Positions 7,962 to 16,379 of a stretch of DNA of 64,000 nucleotides are shown here, piece after piece. Below the pieces are notes generated by a model. That model was not told where the DNA came from. It ran no database searches and was given only the letters and a program-made list of their open reading frames with translations. The stretch lies in the NCBI RefSeq assembly GCF_036226745.1, contig NZ_CP109013.1, forward strand, positions 4,898,001 to 4,962,000. The letters are read 5' to 3'. This DNA comes from Streptomyces sp. NBC_00683. GTDB taxonomy: Bacteria > Actinomycetota > Actinomycetes > Streptomycetales > Streptomycetaceae. A program made the position numbers and the translations under genes. Numbering within the stretch: position 1 is the first letter of the stretch; the number at the start of each line of letters is the position of its first letter.

Positions 7962-8711
7962 CTACGCGGTCGGCGCCTCGTTGCGGAGCTCGCCGAACTC
8001 GCGCACGGCGTCCGCCACGACGGCCTCCAGGCGGGCGTGGTGGGCGCCCCGCCAGTACACCCGCCCGCAGTCCGCGCACTGCGCGAACACGTCGTAGGTC
8101 TCCTGCGTGCCGTGCTCCAGACGGGCGCTCACGGAGTCCTTGTCGGCCTGTGCGAGCTGCCCGTTGCAGGCGGTGCAGCGGGTCCACGGTGCGAGTACCG
8201 GCGCGAAACGGCCCAGGACGTCGCGGAGCTGCTCCTCCGGGCGGTCGCTGTAGATGTACGCCCCCGCCCAGATCTCCCGCCGTCTGAGCAGCCCCCGGTC
8301 GCGGGAGAGCAGGACCCGCTGCTCCTTCGCCGAGAGGGCCGCCAGCGCGGGGTCGCCGATGTCCTTGCTCTCGTACGCCGCGTCCACGCCCAGGAGCCGC
8401 AACCGGCGTGCGAGCGTGCCCAGATGGACGTCCAGAAGGAAGCGGAGCGGCGCACCGGGGACCTGCTGCGGGCGCTGCACGGCCCGCACCTCGACCAGCT
8501 CGCCCGGACCGGGGATGTGTGAGACGGGCACGGAGCGGCCGTCGACGAGGAGCTGTCCGGCCTCGGTGAGCGGGATGCCGAGGGATTCCACGACGTGTCC
8601 CAGGGTCGAGGAGCCGTCGGTGATGACGCCGGTGCGCCCCTGCCGGCGCTCGTGGGCGACGAAGAGCCGCAGTTCCGGGGCTACTTCGAGGGCGATCTCG
8701 GGTCCGTTCAC
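7962..8711 (-). CDS. Mut7-C RNase domain protein with N-terminal ubiquitin-like domain
   Basis: The 249-residue protein has two parts. Residues about 1-85 resemble the Mut7-C-associated ubiquitin-like (beta-grasp) domain. Residues about 90-240 are the Mut7-C (former DUF82) PIN-fold domain, with conserved acidic positions (FLLDVHLG, LGVDAAYE, LLSRDRGLL) and a zinc ribbon of two Cys pairs (CTAC and CADC). This family is a predicted RNase, named after the C-terminus of animal Mut-7. The cellular target in bacteria is unknown. The start is a GTG at 8711 with no convincing Shine-Dalgarno. Confidence 0.85.
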   Translation of the reverse strand: MNGPEIALEVAPELRLFVAHERRQGRTGVITDGSSTLGHVVESLGIPLTEAGQLLVDGRSVPVSHIPGPGELVEVRAVQRPQQVPGAPLRFLLDVHLGTLARRLRLLGVDAAYESKDIGDPALAALSAKEQRVLLSRDRGLLRRREIWAGAYIYSDRPEEQLRDVLGRFAPVLAPWTRCTACNGQLAQADKDSVSARLEHGTQETYDVFAQCADCGRVYWRGAHHARLEAVVADAVREFGELRNEAPTA

Positions 8712-8843
8712 CTGGCCAGGATGCCATTGCGCGGGGCGCGGCAGCGAGAGGTTTCCGGGGCGCGCGGACGCGGGTCGGCGGACAGCGCGGTTCAGGAGGC
8801 CGCGACGCGGGCCGGCGGCGGGCCCGAGTCGGAGTGGCCGCGG

Positions 8844-9380
8844 TCAGCGGTCCGGGTGCAGGTCCAGCCGCCAGTCGTTGGCCACCATCGGGCGGCCCGG
8901 CGGGTACTCCAGGTCGCACATGCCGAGGAGCACGAAGCCCGCCTTGCGGCACACCGCGTTCGACGCCGCGTTGGCGACGGACGGGAAGGCGTGCAGGAAG
9001 CGGTGCTTGTGCTCGGCCCGTGCCTGTTCGGCAACGGCGTTCGTGGCGGTCGTGGCGATGCCGAGCCCCTGGAAGCCGGGGAGGACCGCCCATCCCGTCT
9101 CGTACACCTGCTCGCCCTGCCAGGTCGTCTCCCAGAAACCGATCGTCCCCACACCCTCGCCCGTTCCGGCCAGGGCGATCCGGAACATGCGGCCCTTGCC
9201 TGTCCGGTCGGCGCTCAGTGCCGCGTACCGCTCGTGGCGGGCTTCGAGCTGCTCCTGGGTCTCGGGACCGCCGAGATGGTCCATCAGTTCGGGGGCGTTG
9301 GCCAGGCGGAGCAGTTCGAGGTCATCGTCCGACCAGGGCTCGATCCGCAGGGGCGCAGGGACCGGTGGCGTGCGTTCCAT
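8844..9380 (-). CDS. GNAT family N-acetyltransferase
   Basis: The 178-residue protein fits the GNAT fold. It begins with LRIEPWSDDDLELLR, continues through an IGFWETTW strand, and carries the acetyl-CoA-binding stretch VLPGFQGLGIATTATNAV (motif A, Q/RxxGxG/A form) around residues 98-115. NAASNAVCRKAGF follows, as in RimJ/acetyltransf_3-like members. The acceptor is not predictable. The ATG at 9380 has no clear ribosome site; a longer frame upstream overlaps the AraC gene and is rejected. Confidence 0.82.
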   Translation of the reverse strand: MERTPPVPAPLRIEPWSDDDLELLRLANAPELMDHLGGPETQEQLEARHERYAALSADRTGKGRMFRIALAGTGEGVGTIGFWETTWQGEQVYETGWAVLPGFQGLGIATTATNAVAEQARAEHKHRFLHAFPSVANAASNAVCRKAGFVLLGMCDLEYPPGRPMVANDWRLDLHPDR

Positions 9381-9420
9381 GGGGCGACTGTAGTGCGCGG
9401 CTCCGACAGCGGGCCGAGTG

Positions 9421-10233
9421 TCAGTGGGGCGCGAAAGCCGTCGGCGGCACGCCGACCGTCGCCGTGAAGTCCCTGACCAGGTGCGCCTGGTCGCTGTAGC
9501 CGAGATCGGCGGCGAGCGCGGCCCAGTCGGTTTCCGGGTCCGTCCCGGCGCGCTGCAGTGCTTCGTGGATGCGGTACCGCAGGATGACCCACTTGGGCCC
9601 GACGCCCACGTACGTGGAGAAGAGCCGCTGCAGCGAGCGTGCCGACAGGCCCTCGGCACGGGCCAGCTCATCGACGCGGAGCAGCGAGCGGTCCGTGCGT
9701 ACGAGTTCGACGAGCGCCATCGCACGCTCGGCCTGCGGGTCCGGCGGAGGCACGAGCAGCAGCAGGCAGGCATCGAGTGCCGCGACCCGGGCGTCCTCCT
9801 CGGCGGGATCGAGAACGGCGCCGACCTCCGGTGCGGCGAGCACCTCCTGGGCCGGGAGCCGCTGCCCGGTCCACGCCGACACGGGCCGCTCCGGTGCGAA
9901 CGGCCGGAATCCGCCGGGCCGGAACTTCACGCCGCAGACGCGCCCCCGGCCCTCCAGCCGCTGGCTGAACAGTCCCTGAACGATGCCGACGACTTCGGCG
10001 AAACCGGCCCGTTCCGTCCTGCTGCCGGACTCGTGCCGCTGGAGGACGAGATGGACCGACGGGTGGGGGACCACATGCGAGGTGTAGGGCTCCGTGAGGT
10101 CCCAGTCGATCAGCCAGTAGTGCTCCAGCCACGGGCGCAGCGCGGGGGCGGGTTCGCGCAGACGGAACTGCACGCGGGTGAACAGGTCGGGGGCGTCGAC
10201 GATGCCCCGTGTGTCGCGTGCGGGTCCGGCCAT
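9421..10233 (-). CDS. AraC family transcriptional regulator
   Basis: The 270-residue protein has a DUF6597-like N-terminal sensor region (WLEHYWLIDWDL, PHPSVHLVLQ, GVKFRPGGFRPF) and a C-terminal AraC double helix-turn-helix (VDELARAEGLSARSLQRLFSTYVGVGPKWVILRYRIHEAL, then LGYSDQAHLVRDF). The N-terminal type is common in actinobacterial regulators of stress or detoxification genes. It is divergent from the mycothiol-type enzyme gene across 83 bp, which it may control. Confidence 0.87.
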   Translation of the reverse strand: MAGPARDTRGIVDAPDLFTRVQFRLREPAPALRPWLEHYWLIDWDLTEPYTSHVVPHPSVHLVLQRHESGSRTERAGFAEVVGIVQGLFSQRLEGRGRVCGVKFRPGGFRPFAPERPVSAWTGQRLPAQEVLAAPEVGAVLDPAEEDARVAALDACLLLLVPPPDPQAERAMALVELVRTDRSLLRVDELARAEGLSARSLQRLFSTYVGVGPKWVILRYRIHEALQRAGTDPETDWAALAADLGYSDQAHLVRDFTATVGVPPTAFAPH

Positions 10234-10316
10234 GGTCGGGATCCTATGGCGAGCCCCCGGCGCACCTGTCGCGTTTCTTCAAGACGGCGTGGCCGGCCGG
10301 GGGCATCGTCGGGAGC

Positions 10317-10889
10317 ATGAAGAAGATCAGTGAACTTCTGGACGTTTCCGCCGCACAGGCCTGGCCCGTCGTGCGGGGGATCGGTGACGAGGACCTGGCG
10401 GCCCCCACACCGTGCAGAGAGTACGACGTGCGGGCCCTGCTGAACCATCTGTTCCTCGTGGTCGCCAACTTCCGCGCCCTGGCGGCCCGGGAGCCCGTCG
10501 ACTTCAGCCGGACGCCGGATGTCGTCACGGGCGACTGGCGCGACAGGTTCGGGGACGGGACGGCGCGGCTGGTGAAGGCCTGGGACGAGCCGGGTGCTGA
10601 GGACGGTGTGGCCGGAGGCATGGGGCTCCCGGCCAGAACGGTGGGGCTCATGGTGCTGGGGGACCTGACCGTGCACGCCTGGGACCTGGCGCGGGCGACG
10701 GGCCAGGACTTTGCGCCCGACCCGGCCGTGGTGCGGGAGTTGGGCCCGGGGCTGGCAGCGATGGCGCCGCAGGCCCGGGAGATGAAGGTGTTCGGCGAGC
10801 CGTTCCCCGTACCGCCCGAGGCAGGAGCCTTCGAGCAGGTCCTGGCTGTGACGGGCCGCGATCCGGGCTGGCGCCCGCCCCGGCCGTGA
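10317..10889 (+). CDS. TIGR03086/mycothiol-dependent enzyme-like protein (DinB superfamily)
   Basis: The 190-residue protein resembles the MDMPI_N/DinB four-helix metal-binding fold. CREYDVRALLNHL near residue 32 and VHAWDLARATG near residue 120 supply the His residues that bind the metal in this family. Such proteins include mycothiol-dependent maleylpyruvate isomerase and mycothiol S-transferases; the exact substrate is unknown. I start at ATG 10317, preceded by GGGAG. The last 242 bases overlap, in the opposite direction, a less certain minus-strand ORF. Confidence 0.82.
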   Translation: MKKISELLDVSAAQAWPVVRGIGDEDLAAPTPCREYDVRALLNHLFLVVANFRALAAREPVDFSRTPDVVTGDWRDRFGDGTARLVKAWDEPGAEDGVAGGMGLPARTVGLMVLGDLTVHAWDLARATGQDFAPDPAVVRELGPGLAAMAPQAREMKVFGEPFPVPPEAGAFEQVLAVTGRDPGWRPPRP

Positions 10890-11157
10890 CCTCGCAGGCC
10901 TCATCGGCAGACACCTCCGCCGCCGGCTGCCGCATGCCCGGCGGGCTGTCGTAGAAACGGCCGAGAGAGGCGTACGCGCGGTCGACGATGCCCTCGGCCC
11001 GCGTCAGCAGGTCCTGTTCGGCGAGACGGGCCGCGTGACGGGTGTACGGGGACGGCGGAGCCGGATGCCTGCGCCGCCACCAGCAGTCGCACGCTGCGTG
11101 GATGCCGCAGGCGAAGGCCAGGAACGGGATGGACAGGGCCAGCAGAATGTTGCCCAT
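10648..11157 (-). CDS. Hypothetical membrane-anchored protein with Pro-rich tail
   Basis: From ATG 11157 (GGAGGAGG lies 6 nt upstream) the frame gives 169 residues. An N-terminal hydrophobic helix (about residues 3-22) is followed by DCWWRRRHP and a charged helical stretch to about residue 90. The rest is Pro/Ala/Gly/Arg-rich and is encoded opposite the end of the preceding gene (10648-10889). The first 90 residues look real (signal anchor, good ribosome site); the tail may be read-through of a GC-rich antisense frame. Function unknown. Confidence 0.5.
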   Translation of the reverse strand: MGNILLALSIPFLAFACGIHAACDCWWRRRHPAPPSPYTRHAARLAEQDLLTRAEGIVDRAYASLGRFYDSPPGMRQPAAEVSADEACEVTAGAGASPDRGPSQPGPARRLLPRAVRGTARRTPSSPGPAAPSLPAPGPTPAPRPGRAQSPGPSPAPGPRRARSGPPAP

Positions 11158-11709
11158 GCCGGGCCTCCTCCGACGTCGATGCCTCTTGCATCGGCACAGC
11201 CGGCGGGGTGGCTGGAGATCCTTCTTCGGACAATGAATGGCTGGATGGGGGCGTGACCTGGGCGGGGCAGGCCCCCGCCCGTCCCACGAGCGGCGCGGCT
11301 CGCCTGCCGTGAGGTCCTCGTCACGGGCGGGGAGCGGATCACGCCCGGGAAGCGTCCCGCCGTACGGGGTGAAAGCGGGAACCCAGCGGCTCCAGCGGGC
11401 TCGGGATGCCTCCGGAACGCACCGGCGTGCCCATGATCCACTCTGGCACGCCGGCCGGGAACGGTAGAGTTGCTGAGCTCCCAGGCGCGGGACGGGGCCG
11501 ACGATGCCCCCGGCGGAATCCGGTGCCCGGGGAGTTGCGGGCCGCGGCCGGCGAAGCCTCTCGCCGCGAAACTCCGCCCCGACAGCAGCCCTCGGTGCTG
11601 CTGCCCCCGAGACTTCCGTCCGCCGCAGCGGACGATCCGCGGAATGCCGTCCGGGCTCCGCGGTCCACGCATGTCCCACGGTGCTGCCGGGCGTGCCCGA
11701 GTACGACAG
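11158..11709. other. 550-bp intergenic region, possible structured leader of the SulP gene
   Basis: No convincing gene lies here. A TAGAGT box at about 11465 could be a -10 element. Downstream of it are short inverted repeats: GTCCGC/GCGGAC (11618-11623 and 11628-11633, loop CGCA), CAGCAG/CTGCTG around 11583-11603, and ggAGTT/AACTcc about 35 bases apart near 11531-11574. If the transcript starts near 11473, it would have a structured leader of about 235 nt. No known riboswitch consensus is recognised. Confidence 0.35.
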
Positions 11710-13224
11710 GTGTCGCTCCCCTTGCCCTCTTCCGTACGTTCCGCGGCCGGCCTGCTGCGCGGTCACCGCCCGTCCTGGCTGTCCCCGAAGGTCTTCCGGA
11801 CGGAGGCCCTGGCCGGCCTCGTCGTGGGCCTGGCGCTGATTCCCGAGGCGATCTCGTTCTCGATCATCGCCGGCGTCGACCCCGCGGTCGGTCTGTTCGC
11901 CTCGTTCACCATGGCTGTCGTCATCTCGTTCGTCGGCGGCAGGCCCGCGATGATCTCCGCCGCGACGGGGGCGGTGGCGCTGGTCATCGCCCCCCTCAAC
12001 CGCGAGCACGGCTTCGGCTACCTGGTCGCGGGCGTCATCCTGGGCGGCGTCTTCCAGGTCGTCCTCGGGGCGCTCGGGGTCGCCAGGCTGCTGCGGTTCG
12101 TGCCCCGGAGTGTGATGGTCGGCTTCGTCAACGCGCTGGCCATCCTGGTCTTCATGGGACAGGTCTCCGAGATCACCGATGTCCCCTGGCCGGTGTATCC
12201 GCTGGTCATCGCCGGGCTCGCGATGATGGTGCTCTTCCCGAGGATCACCAGGGCGGTCCCGGCCCCGCTGGTCTCCATCATCATCCTGACCGTGATCACC
12301 GTCGCGGCCGGCATCGCGGTCCCGACGGTCGGTGACAACGGTGAGCTGCCCTCGTCGCTGCCCGTGCCCGGCCTGCCGGATGTGCCGTTCACCCTGGACA
12401 CACTGACGACGATCGCCCCGTACGCGCTGGCCATGGCGTTCGTCGGCCTGATGGAGTCGCTGATGACGGCGAAACTGGTGGACGAGATCACCGACACCCG
12501 TTCCAGCAAGACCCGCGAGTCCATCGGCCAGGGCATCGCCAACATCGTGACCGGGTTCTTCGGCGGCATGGGCGGGTGCGCCATGATCGGCCAGACCATG
12601 ATCAACGTACGGGTCTCGGGTGCCCGCACCCGCCTGTCCACGTTCCTCGCCGGTACGTTCCTGATGATCCTGTGCATCGTTTTCGGGCCGGTCGTCTCCG
12701 ACATCCCGATGGCGGCCCTCGTCGCGGTCATGGTCATGGTGTGCTTCGCGACGTTCGACTGGCACTCCATCGCGCCCAGGACCCTCAAGCGGATGCCCGC
12801 CGGTGAGATCACGGTCATGGTCATCACGGTGGTCTGCGTGGTCGCCACCGAGAACCTCGCGATCGGCGTCGTCGTCGGTTCGGTCACCGCGATGGTCATC
12901 TTCGCCAAACGGGTCGCCCACCTCGCCGACGTCACCGCGGTCACCGACCCGGACGGGAGCCGGGTCGTCTACTCCGTCACCGGCGCGCTCTTCTTCGCGT
13001 CGTCCAACGACCTGGTCGGGCGGTTCGACTACGCGGACGACCCCGACGAGGTCGTCATCGACCTGACCGCCGCGCACATCTGGGACGCCTCCTCGGTGGC
13101 GACCCTGGACGCCATCACCACCAAGTACGAACAGCGCGGGAAGAGCGTGGAGATCACCGGGCTCAACGAAGCGAGTGCCCGCATCCACGAATCGCTCAGC
13201 GGCGAGCTGACCGGCAGCCACTGA
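11710..13224 (+). CDS. SulP family anion permease with STAS domain
   Basis: The protein has 504 residues from GTG 11710. The transport domain starts with ALAGLVVGLALIPEAISFSIIAGVDPAVGLF, the SulP signature, and continues through about 10-14 membrane helices (AATGAVALVIAP, GFVNALAILVFMGQ, GFFGGMGGCAMIGQTMIN). A STAS domain covers about residues 405-504 (VVIDLTAAHIWDASSVATLD). SulP proteins carry sulfate, bicarbonate or other anions; the substrate here is unknown and no carbonic anhydrase gene is adjacent. The start is uncertain: ATG 11671 is in frame but has no ribosome site, and the GTG has only a weak GAG. Confidence 0.87.
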   Translation: MSLPLPSSVRSAAGLLRGHRPSWLSPKVFRTEALAGLVVGLALIPEAISFSIIAGVDPAVGLFASFTMAVVISFVGGRPAMISAATGAVALVIAPLNREHGFGYLVAGVILGGVFQVVLGALGVARLLRFVPRSVMVGFVNALAILVFMGQVSEITDVPWPVYPLVIAGLAMMVLFPRITRAVPAPLVSIIILTVITVAAGIAVPTVGDNGELPSSLPVPGLPDVPFTLDTLTTIAPYALAMAFVGLMESLMTAKLVDEITDTRSSKTRESIGQGIANIVTGFFGGMGGCAMIGQTMINVRVSGARTRLSTFLAGTFLMILCIVFGPVVSDIPMAALVAVMVMVCFATFDWHSIAPRTLKRMPAGEITVMVITVVCVVATENLAIGVVVGSVTAMVIFAKRVAHLADVTAVTDPDGSRVVYSVTGALFFASSNDLVGRFDYADDPDEVVIDLTAAHIWDASSVATLDAITTKYEQRGKSVEITGLNEASARIHESLSGELTGSH

Positions 13225-13322
13225 CGTCTCGGGCCGCGGTGGTGCGGCGCTCGGCCGGGAGCAGGCCGGCCTCCTTGGGCTTCTTCACCGGAGGGCCGTC
13301 CATCGGCTGGTAAAAGGCCAGG

Positions 13323-13754
13323 TCAGGGCCAGACCAGGCAGTACGCCTGGTGCCCGGCGTCATGCAGCCGGTGGGAGAAGTCCTGCCACTCGTGGAGCAG
13401 CTGGTACACGTTGAACGCGTCGCGCGGGCCACCGCGGTCCGGGACCGTGGACCAGATGAAGGCCGCCGCGCCGACCGACTCCTCGCCGACGTCCCGCAGC
13501 GGGTCGACGACCGTCATCGGAAGCTTGACCACCGCGTAGTCGGGGTGGAGCACGACCAGTTCCAGCGGGGGGACCTTGTTCAGGGGTATGCCCTGTATGC
13601 CGGTGAGGACCATGGCCGCCACCGTCTCGGGCTTGATCTTGCTGAACATGCCGCCCATGCCCAGTTCGTCGCCGCCCAGCTCCTCCGGGCGCATCGAAAT
13701 GGGCACACGTGCGGCAGTGGCGCCGTCGGGGGCACCGAAATACTTGTAGGTCAC
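13323..13754 (-). CDS. Conserved hypothetical protein
   Basis: From GTG 13754 the protein has 143 residues and begins TYKYFGAPDGATAARVPISM. It has no signal peptide or membrane helix. The composition is balanced, and the codon pattern (high GC at third positions in this frame only) supports real coding. The frame is open further upstream but the extra residues are Arg-rich and unlike protein. I do not recognise a catalytic motif. Similar proteins of unknown role are common in Streptomyces. It converges on the SulP gene. Confidence 0.6.
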   Translation of the reverse strand: MTYKYFGAPDGATAARVPISMRPEELGGDELGMGGMFSKIKPETVAAMVLTGIQGIPLNKVPPLELVVLHPDYAVVKLPMTVVDPLRDVGEESVGAAAFIWSTVPDRGGPRDAFNVYQLLHEWQDFSHRLHDAGHQAYCLVWP

Positions 13755-14203
13755 CCCCACCAGTCCACTGCTCCTGCTCCCGGGATCCCGGGCGTTACCC
13801 GCCTGGGTGTCCCGTACGCGTTCGCCCTCGCGCCGGTGCCGCCCTCGTCGGGCAGGCTCGGGCCCCAGGTCGTCGGTCCCTTCGCCCACTCCGCCACCGC
13901 GATGCATATCTCATCCACCCGACTACTTCTTAGGAGACACAGCCCCCGCCGCGCAACCCGATCATCGTGTCAGTGACCTCCCCCACGAGCGTGCGGTGAA
14001 ACACCTGTCCGCAAGACCGTCGGTGCCTCTGACACCATGGCATGTGTGAGCTTTCCCTATGACGCCCCAGTTTCGCAGACGCGAGGAGACTGAAGCCCTT
14101 TCGTTGTACGAGCCTCATACGGGGAGAGCGCGCTCCCTGCTCACCGGTGGGCCGAGAATTCCGGCCAGACCCCCCGAACCTCGAATCGCAGATCAGGACC
14201 AAA
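13755..14203. other. 449-bp divergent region before hemL, with a partial copy of the hemL 5' end
   Basis: No gene is supported here. The 19-base stretch gccccagtttcgcagacgc occurs at 14064-14082 and again at 14222-14240 inside the start of hemL (codons 7-13), so the region holds a relic of a short duplication. The AT-richer stretch around 13905-13935 probably contains the promoter of the minus-strand hypothetical gene. Confidence 0.5.
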
Positions 14204-15511
14204 GTGGCGTATTCATACGAAGCCCCAGTTTCGCAGACGCTTTTCGACCGTGCGTCCCTCGTGACGCCCGGCGGCGTGAACTCTCCCGTGCGTGCCTTCC
14301 GGGCCGTGGGCGGTACGCCCCGGTTCATGGTGTCCGGTACGGGTCCGTACCTCACCGACGCCGATGGCCGTGAGTACGTCGACCTCGTGTGTTCGTGGGG
14401 GCCGATGATCCTCGGCCACTCCCACCCCGAGGTCATCGCGGCCGTCCAGGACGCGGTCGCCCGGGGTACCTCGTTCGGTACGCCCGGTGAGGGCGAGGTC
14501 GCGCTCGCCGAGGAGATCGTGGCCCGGATCGAGCCCGTGGAGCAGGTGCGGCTGGTGTCCTCGGGCACCGAGGCGACCATGTCCGCCATCCGGCTCGCCC
14601 GCGGGTTCACGGGGCGCGCGAAGATCGTGAAGTTCGCCGGGTGCTACCACGGGCACGTCGACGCGCTGCTGGCCGCAGCCGGTTCCGGTGTCGCCACCTT
14701 CGGCCTCCCTGACACGCCCGGTGTCACGGGCGCCCAGGCGGGCGACACGATCGTGCTGCCCTACAACGACCTGGAGGCGGTACGCGCCGTGTTCGCCGCG
14801 CAGCCGGGCGAGATCGCGTGTGTGATCACCGAGGCGTCGCCGGGCAACATGGGCGTCGTACCGCCGCTGGACGGCTTCAACGCCGGGCTGAAGGAGATCT
14901 GCGCGGCCGACGGTGCGCTGTACATCTCCGACGAGGTGATGACCGGTTTCCGTACGTCCAGGGCCGGCTGGTACGGCATCGACGGGGTCCGCCCCGACCT
15001 GATGACCTTCGGCAAGGTCATGGGCGGCGGCTTCCCGGCCGCGGCCTTCGGCGGCCGTGCCGATGTGATGGCGCACCTGGCCCCCGTCGGCCCCGTCTAC
15101 CAGGCGGGCACCCTGTCCGGGAACCCGATCGCCACCGCTGCCGGCCTCGCCCAGCTGCGGCTGCTCGACGACGCGGCGTACGTGAAGGTCGACGCGGTCT
15201 CCGCGGAGCTCCGGGCGCTGGTGGGCGAGGCGCTCACCAAGGAGGGTGTCGCGCACACCGTGTCCGCGGCGAGCAACATGTTCTCCGTCTTCTTCACCGA
15301 CGAGCCGGTGCGCAACTACGAGGACGCGAAGAAGCAGGAAGCTTTCCGCTTCACCGCCTTCTTCCACTCGATGCTGGAGCAGGGCGTCTATCTGCCGCCC
15401 TCCGCGTTCGAGTCCTGGTTCGTCTCGACCGCCCACGACGCGCGGGCGGTCGAGCGGATCGCCGCAGCCCTGCCCGCCGCCGCACGTGCCGCATCGGAGG
15501 CCACCGCATGA
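14204..15511 (+). CDS. hemL: Glutamate-1-semialdehyde 2,1-aminomutase
   Basis: The 435-residue PLP enzyme converts glutamate-1-semialdehyde to 5-aminolevulinate in the C5 route to haem. Family motifs are in place: [17 protein letters not shown] at the start, [15 protein letters not shown] (phosphate contact), [15 protein letters not shown], and TFGKVMGGG with the PLP lysine. The length is standard. GTG 14204 is chosen because its product begins at the usual point; AGGA lies upstream. The stop overlaps the next gene's ATG (ATGA), indicating translational coupling with a histidine phosphatase. Confidence 0.95.
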   Translation: MAYSYEAPVSQTLFDRASLVTPGGVNSPVRAFRAVGGTPRFMVSGTGPYLTDADGREYVDLVCSWGPMILGHSHPEVIAAVQDAVARGTSFGTPGEGEVALAEEIVARIEPVEQVRLVSSGTEATMSAIRLARGFTGRAKIVKFAGCYHGHVDALLAAAGSGVATFGLPDTPGVTGAQAGDTIVLPYNDLEAVRAVFAAQPGEIACVITEASPGNMGVVPPLDGFNAGLKEICAADGALYISDEVMTGFRTSRAGWYGIDGVRPDLMTFGKVMGGGFPAAAFGGRADVMAHLAPVGPVYQAGTLSGNPIATAAGLAQLRLLDDAAYVKVDAVSAELRALVGEALTKEGVAHTVSAASNMFSVFFTDEPVRNYEDAKKQEAFRFTAFFHSMLEQGVYLPPSAFESWFVSTAHDARAVERIAAALPAAARAASEATA

Positions 15512-16203
15512 GTGAGACCAGCGCGCGCAGCAAGGACATCACCGTCGTCCACCTGATGCGCCACGGCGAGGTGCACAACCCGGAGGGCGTGCTCTACGGG
15601 CGGCGTCCCGGCTACGGCCTCTCCGACCTCGGCCGCCGGATGGCCGACCGGGTCGCCGAGCACCTGGACAAGCGCGACATCACCCATGTCGTCGCCTCGC
15701 CGCTGGAGCGCGCCCAGGAGACGGCCACCCCGATCGCCAAGTCGCACGGCGTGGACCTGGCCGTCGACGAGCGGCTCATCGAGGCGGCCAACGTCTTCGA
15801 GGGCAAGACGTTCGGGGTCGGCGACGGCGCGCTGCGCAAGCCGGACAACTGGAAGCACCTCACCAATCCGTTCAAGCCGTCCTGGGGCGAGCCGTACGTC
15901 GAGCAGGTCGTACGGATGATGAGCGCCCTGGACGCGGCGCGCGACGCCGCCCGCGGGCACGAGGCGGTGTGCGTCAGCCATCAGCTGCCGATCTGGATCG
16001 TGCGGAGCTTCGTGGAGCGGCGCAGGCTGTGGCACGACCCGCGCAAGCGGCAGTGCACGCTGGCCTCGCTCACGACCTTCACGTACCAGGGCGACAAGAT
16101 CGTGTCCGTCGGGTACACCGAGCCGGCCCGGGACCTGGTGCCCCCGCATCTGCTCGCGGGGGCGAAGCCGGTGAAGGGGAAGTCCAAGGCGTTCGGGGCA
16201 TAG
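15508..16203 (+). CDS. Histidine phosphatase (phosphoglycerate mutase-like)
   Basis: The 231-residue protein has the RHG motif (LMRHGEVHN, catalytic His19), [10 protein letters not shown] for the phosphate-binding Arg, and the second catalytic His in CVSHQLPIW. This is the branch 2 or phosphatase type rather than a glycolytic mutase. The ATG overlaps the hemL stop. This linkage to hemL is common in Streptomyces but the substrate is not known. Confidence 0.88.
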   Translation: MSETSARSKDITVVHLMRHGEVHNPEGVLYGRRPGYGLSDLGRRMADRVAEHLDKRDITHVVASPLERAQETATPIAKSHGVDLAVDERLIEAANVFEGKTFGVGDGALRKPDNWKHLTNPFKPSWGEPYVEQVVRMMSALDAARDAARGHEAVCVSHQLPIWIVRSFVERRRLWHDPRKRQCTLASLTTFTYQGDKIVSVGYTEPARDLVPPHLLAGAKPVKGKSKAFGA

Positions 16204-16379
16204 GGCCCCGTACGCCCCGGGCGTCACTCCTTCGCGGCCGCGTTATGTGCAGCACCTGTAAGGGTCTGATCACGTAACAACTTTTGTGATTATCAGCGGA
16301 ACCGTCGTGTTGCTTTCCTCATCTAAGCCTTCGCCAGTTTGTATGGGCTTGAGGTAAAACGACCGCAGATGGGGACGCT
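16204..16379. other. AT-richer intergenic region, probable promoter of the lipoprotein gene
   Basis: The 176-bp stretch has lower GC than its surroundings, notably around 16270-16350 (runs such as aacaacttttgtgattatc). It is a likely site for a promoter and regulator binding. No confident -35/-10 pair was assigned. Confidence 0.35.

Noticed and set aside
10648..13221. An 857-codon minus-strand open frame across the SulP gene
   Set aside because: It is antisense to a clear transporter with full family motifs; the product is His/Asp/Arg-rich and unlike protein. Only its last part from ATG 11157 is kept as a tentative gene.
13196..13432. A short minus-strand frame overlapping the end of the SulP gene and the hypothetical gene
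   Set aside because: There is no ribosome site, the composition is Arg/Thr-rich and it overlaps two better genes.
14059..14373. A 104-codon frame overlapping the start of hemL
   Set aside because: It is out of frame with hemL, and the shared repeat explains its beginning.
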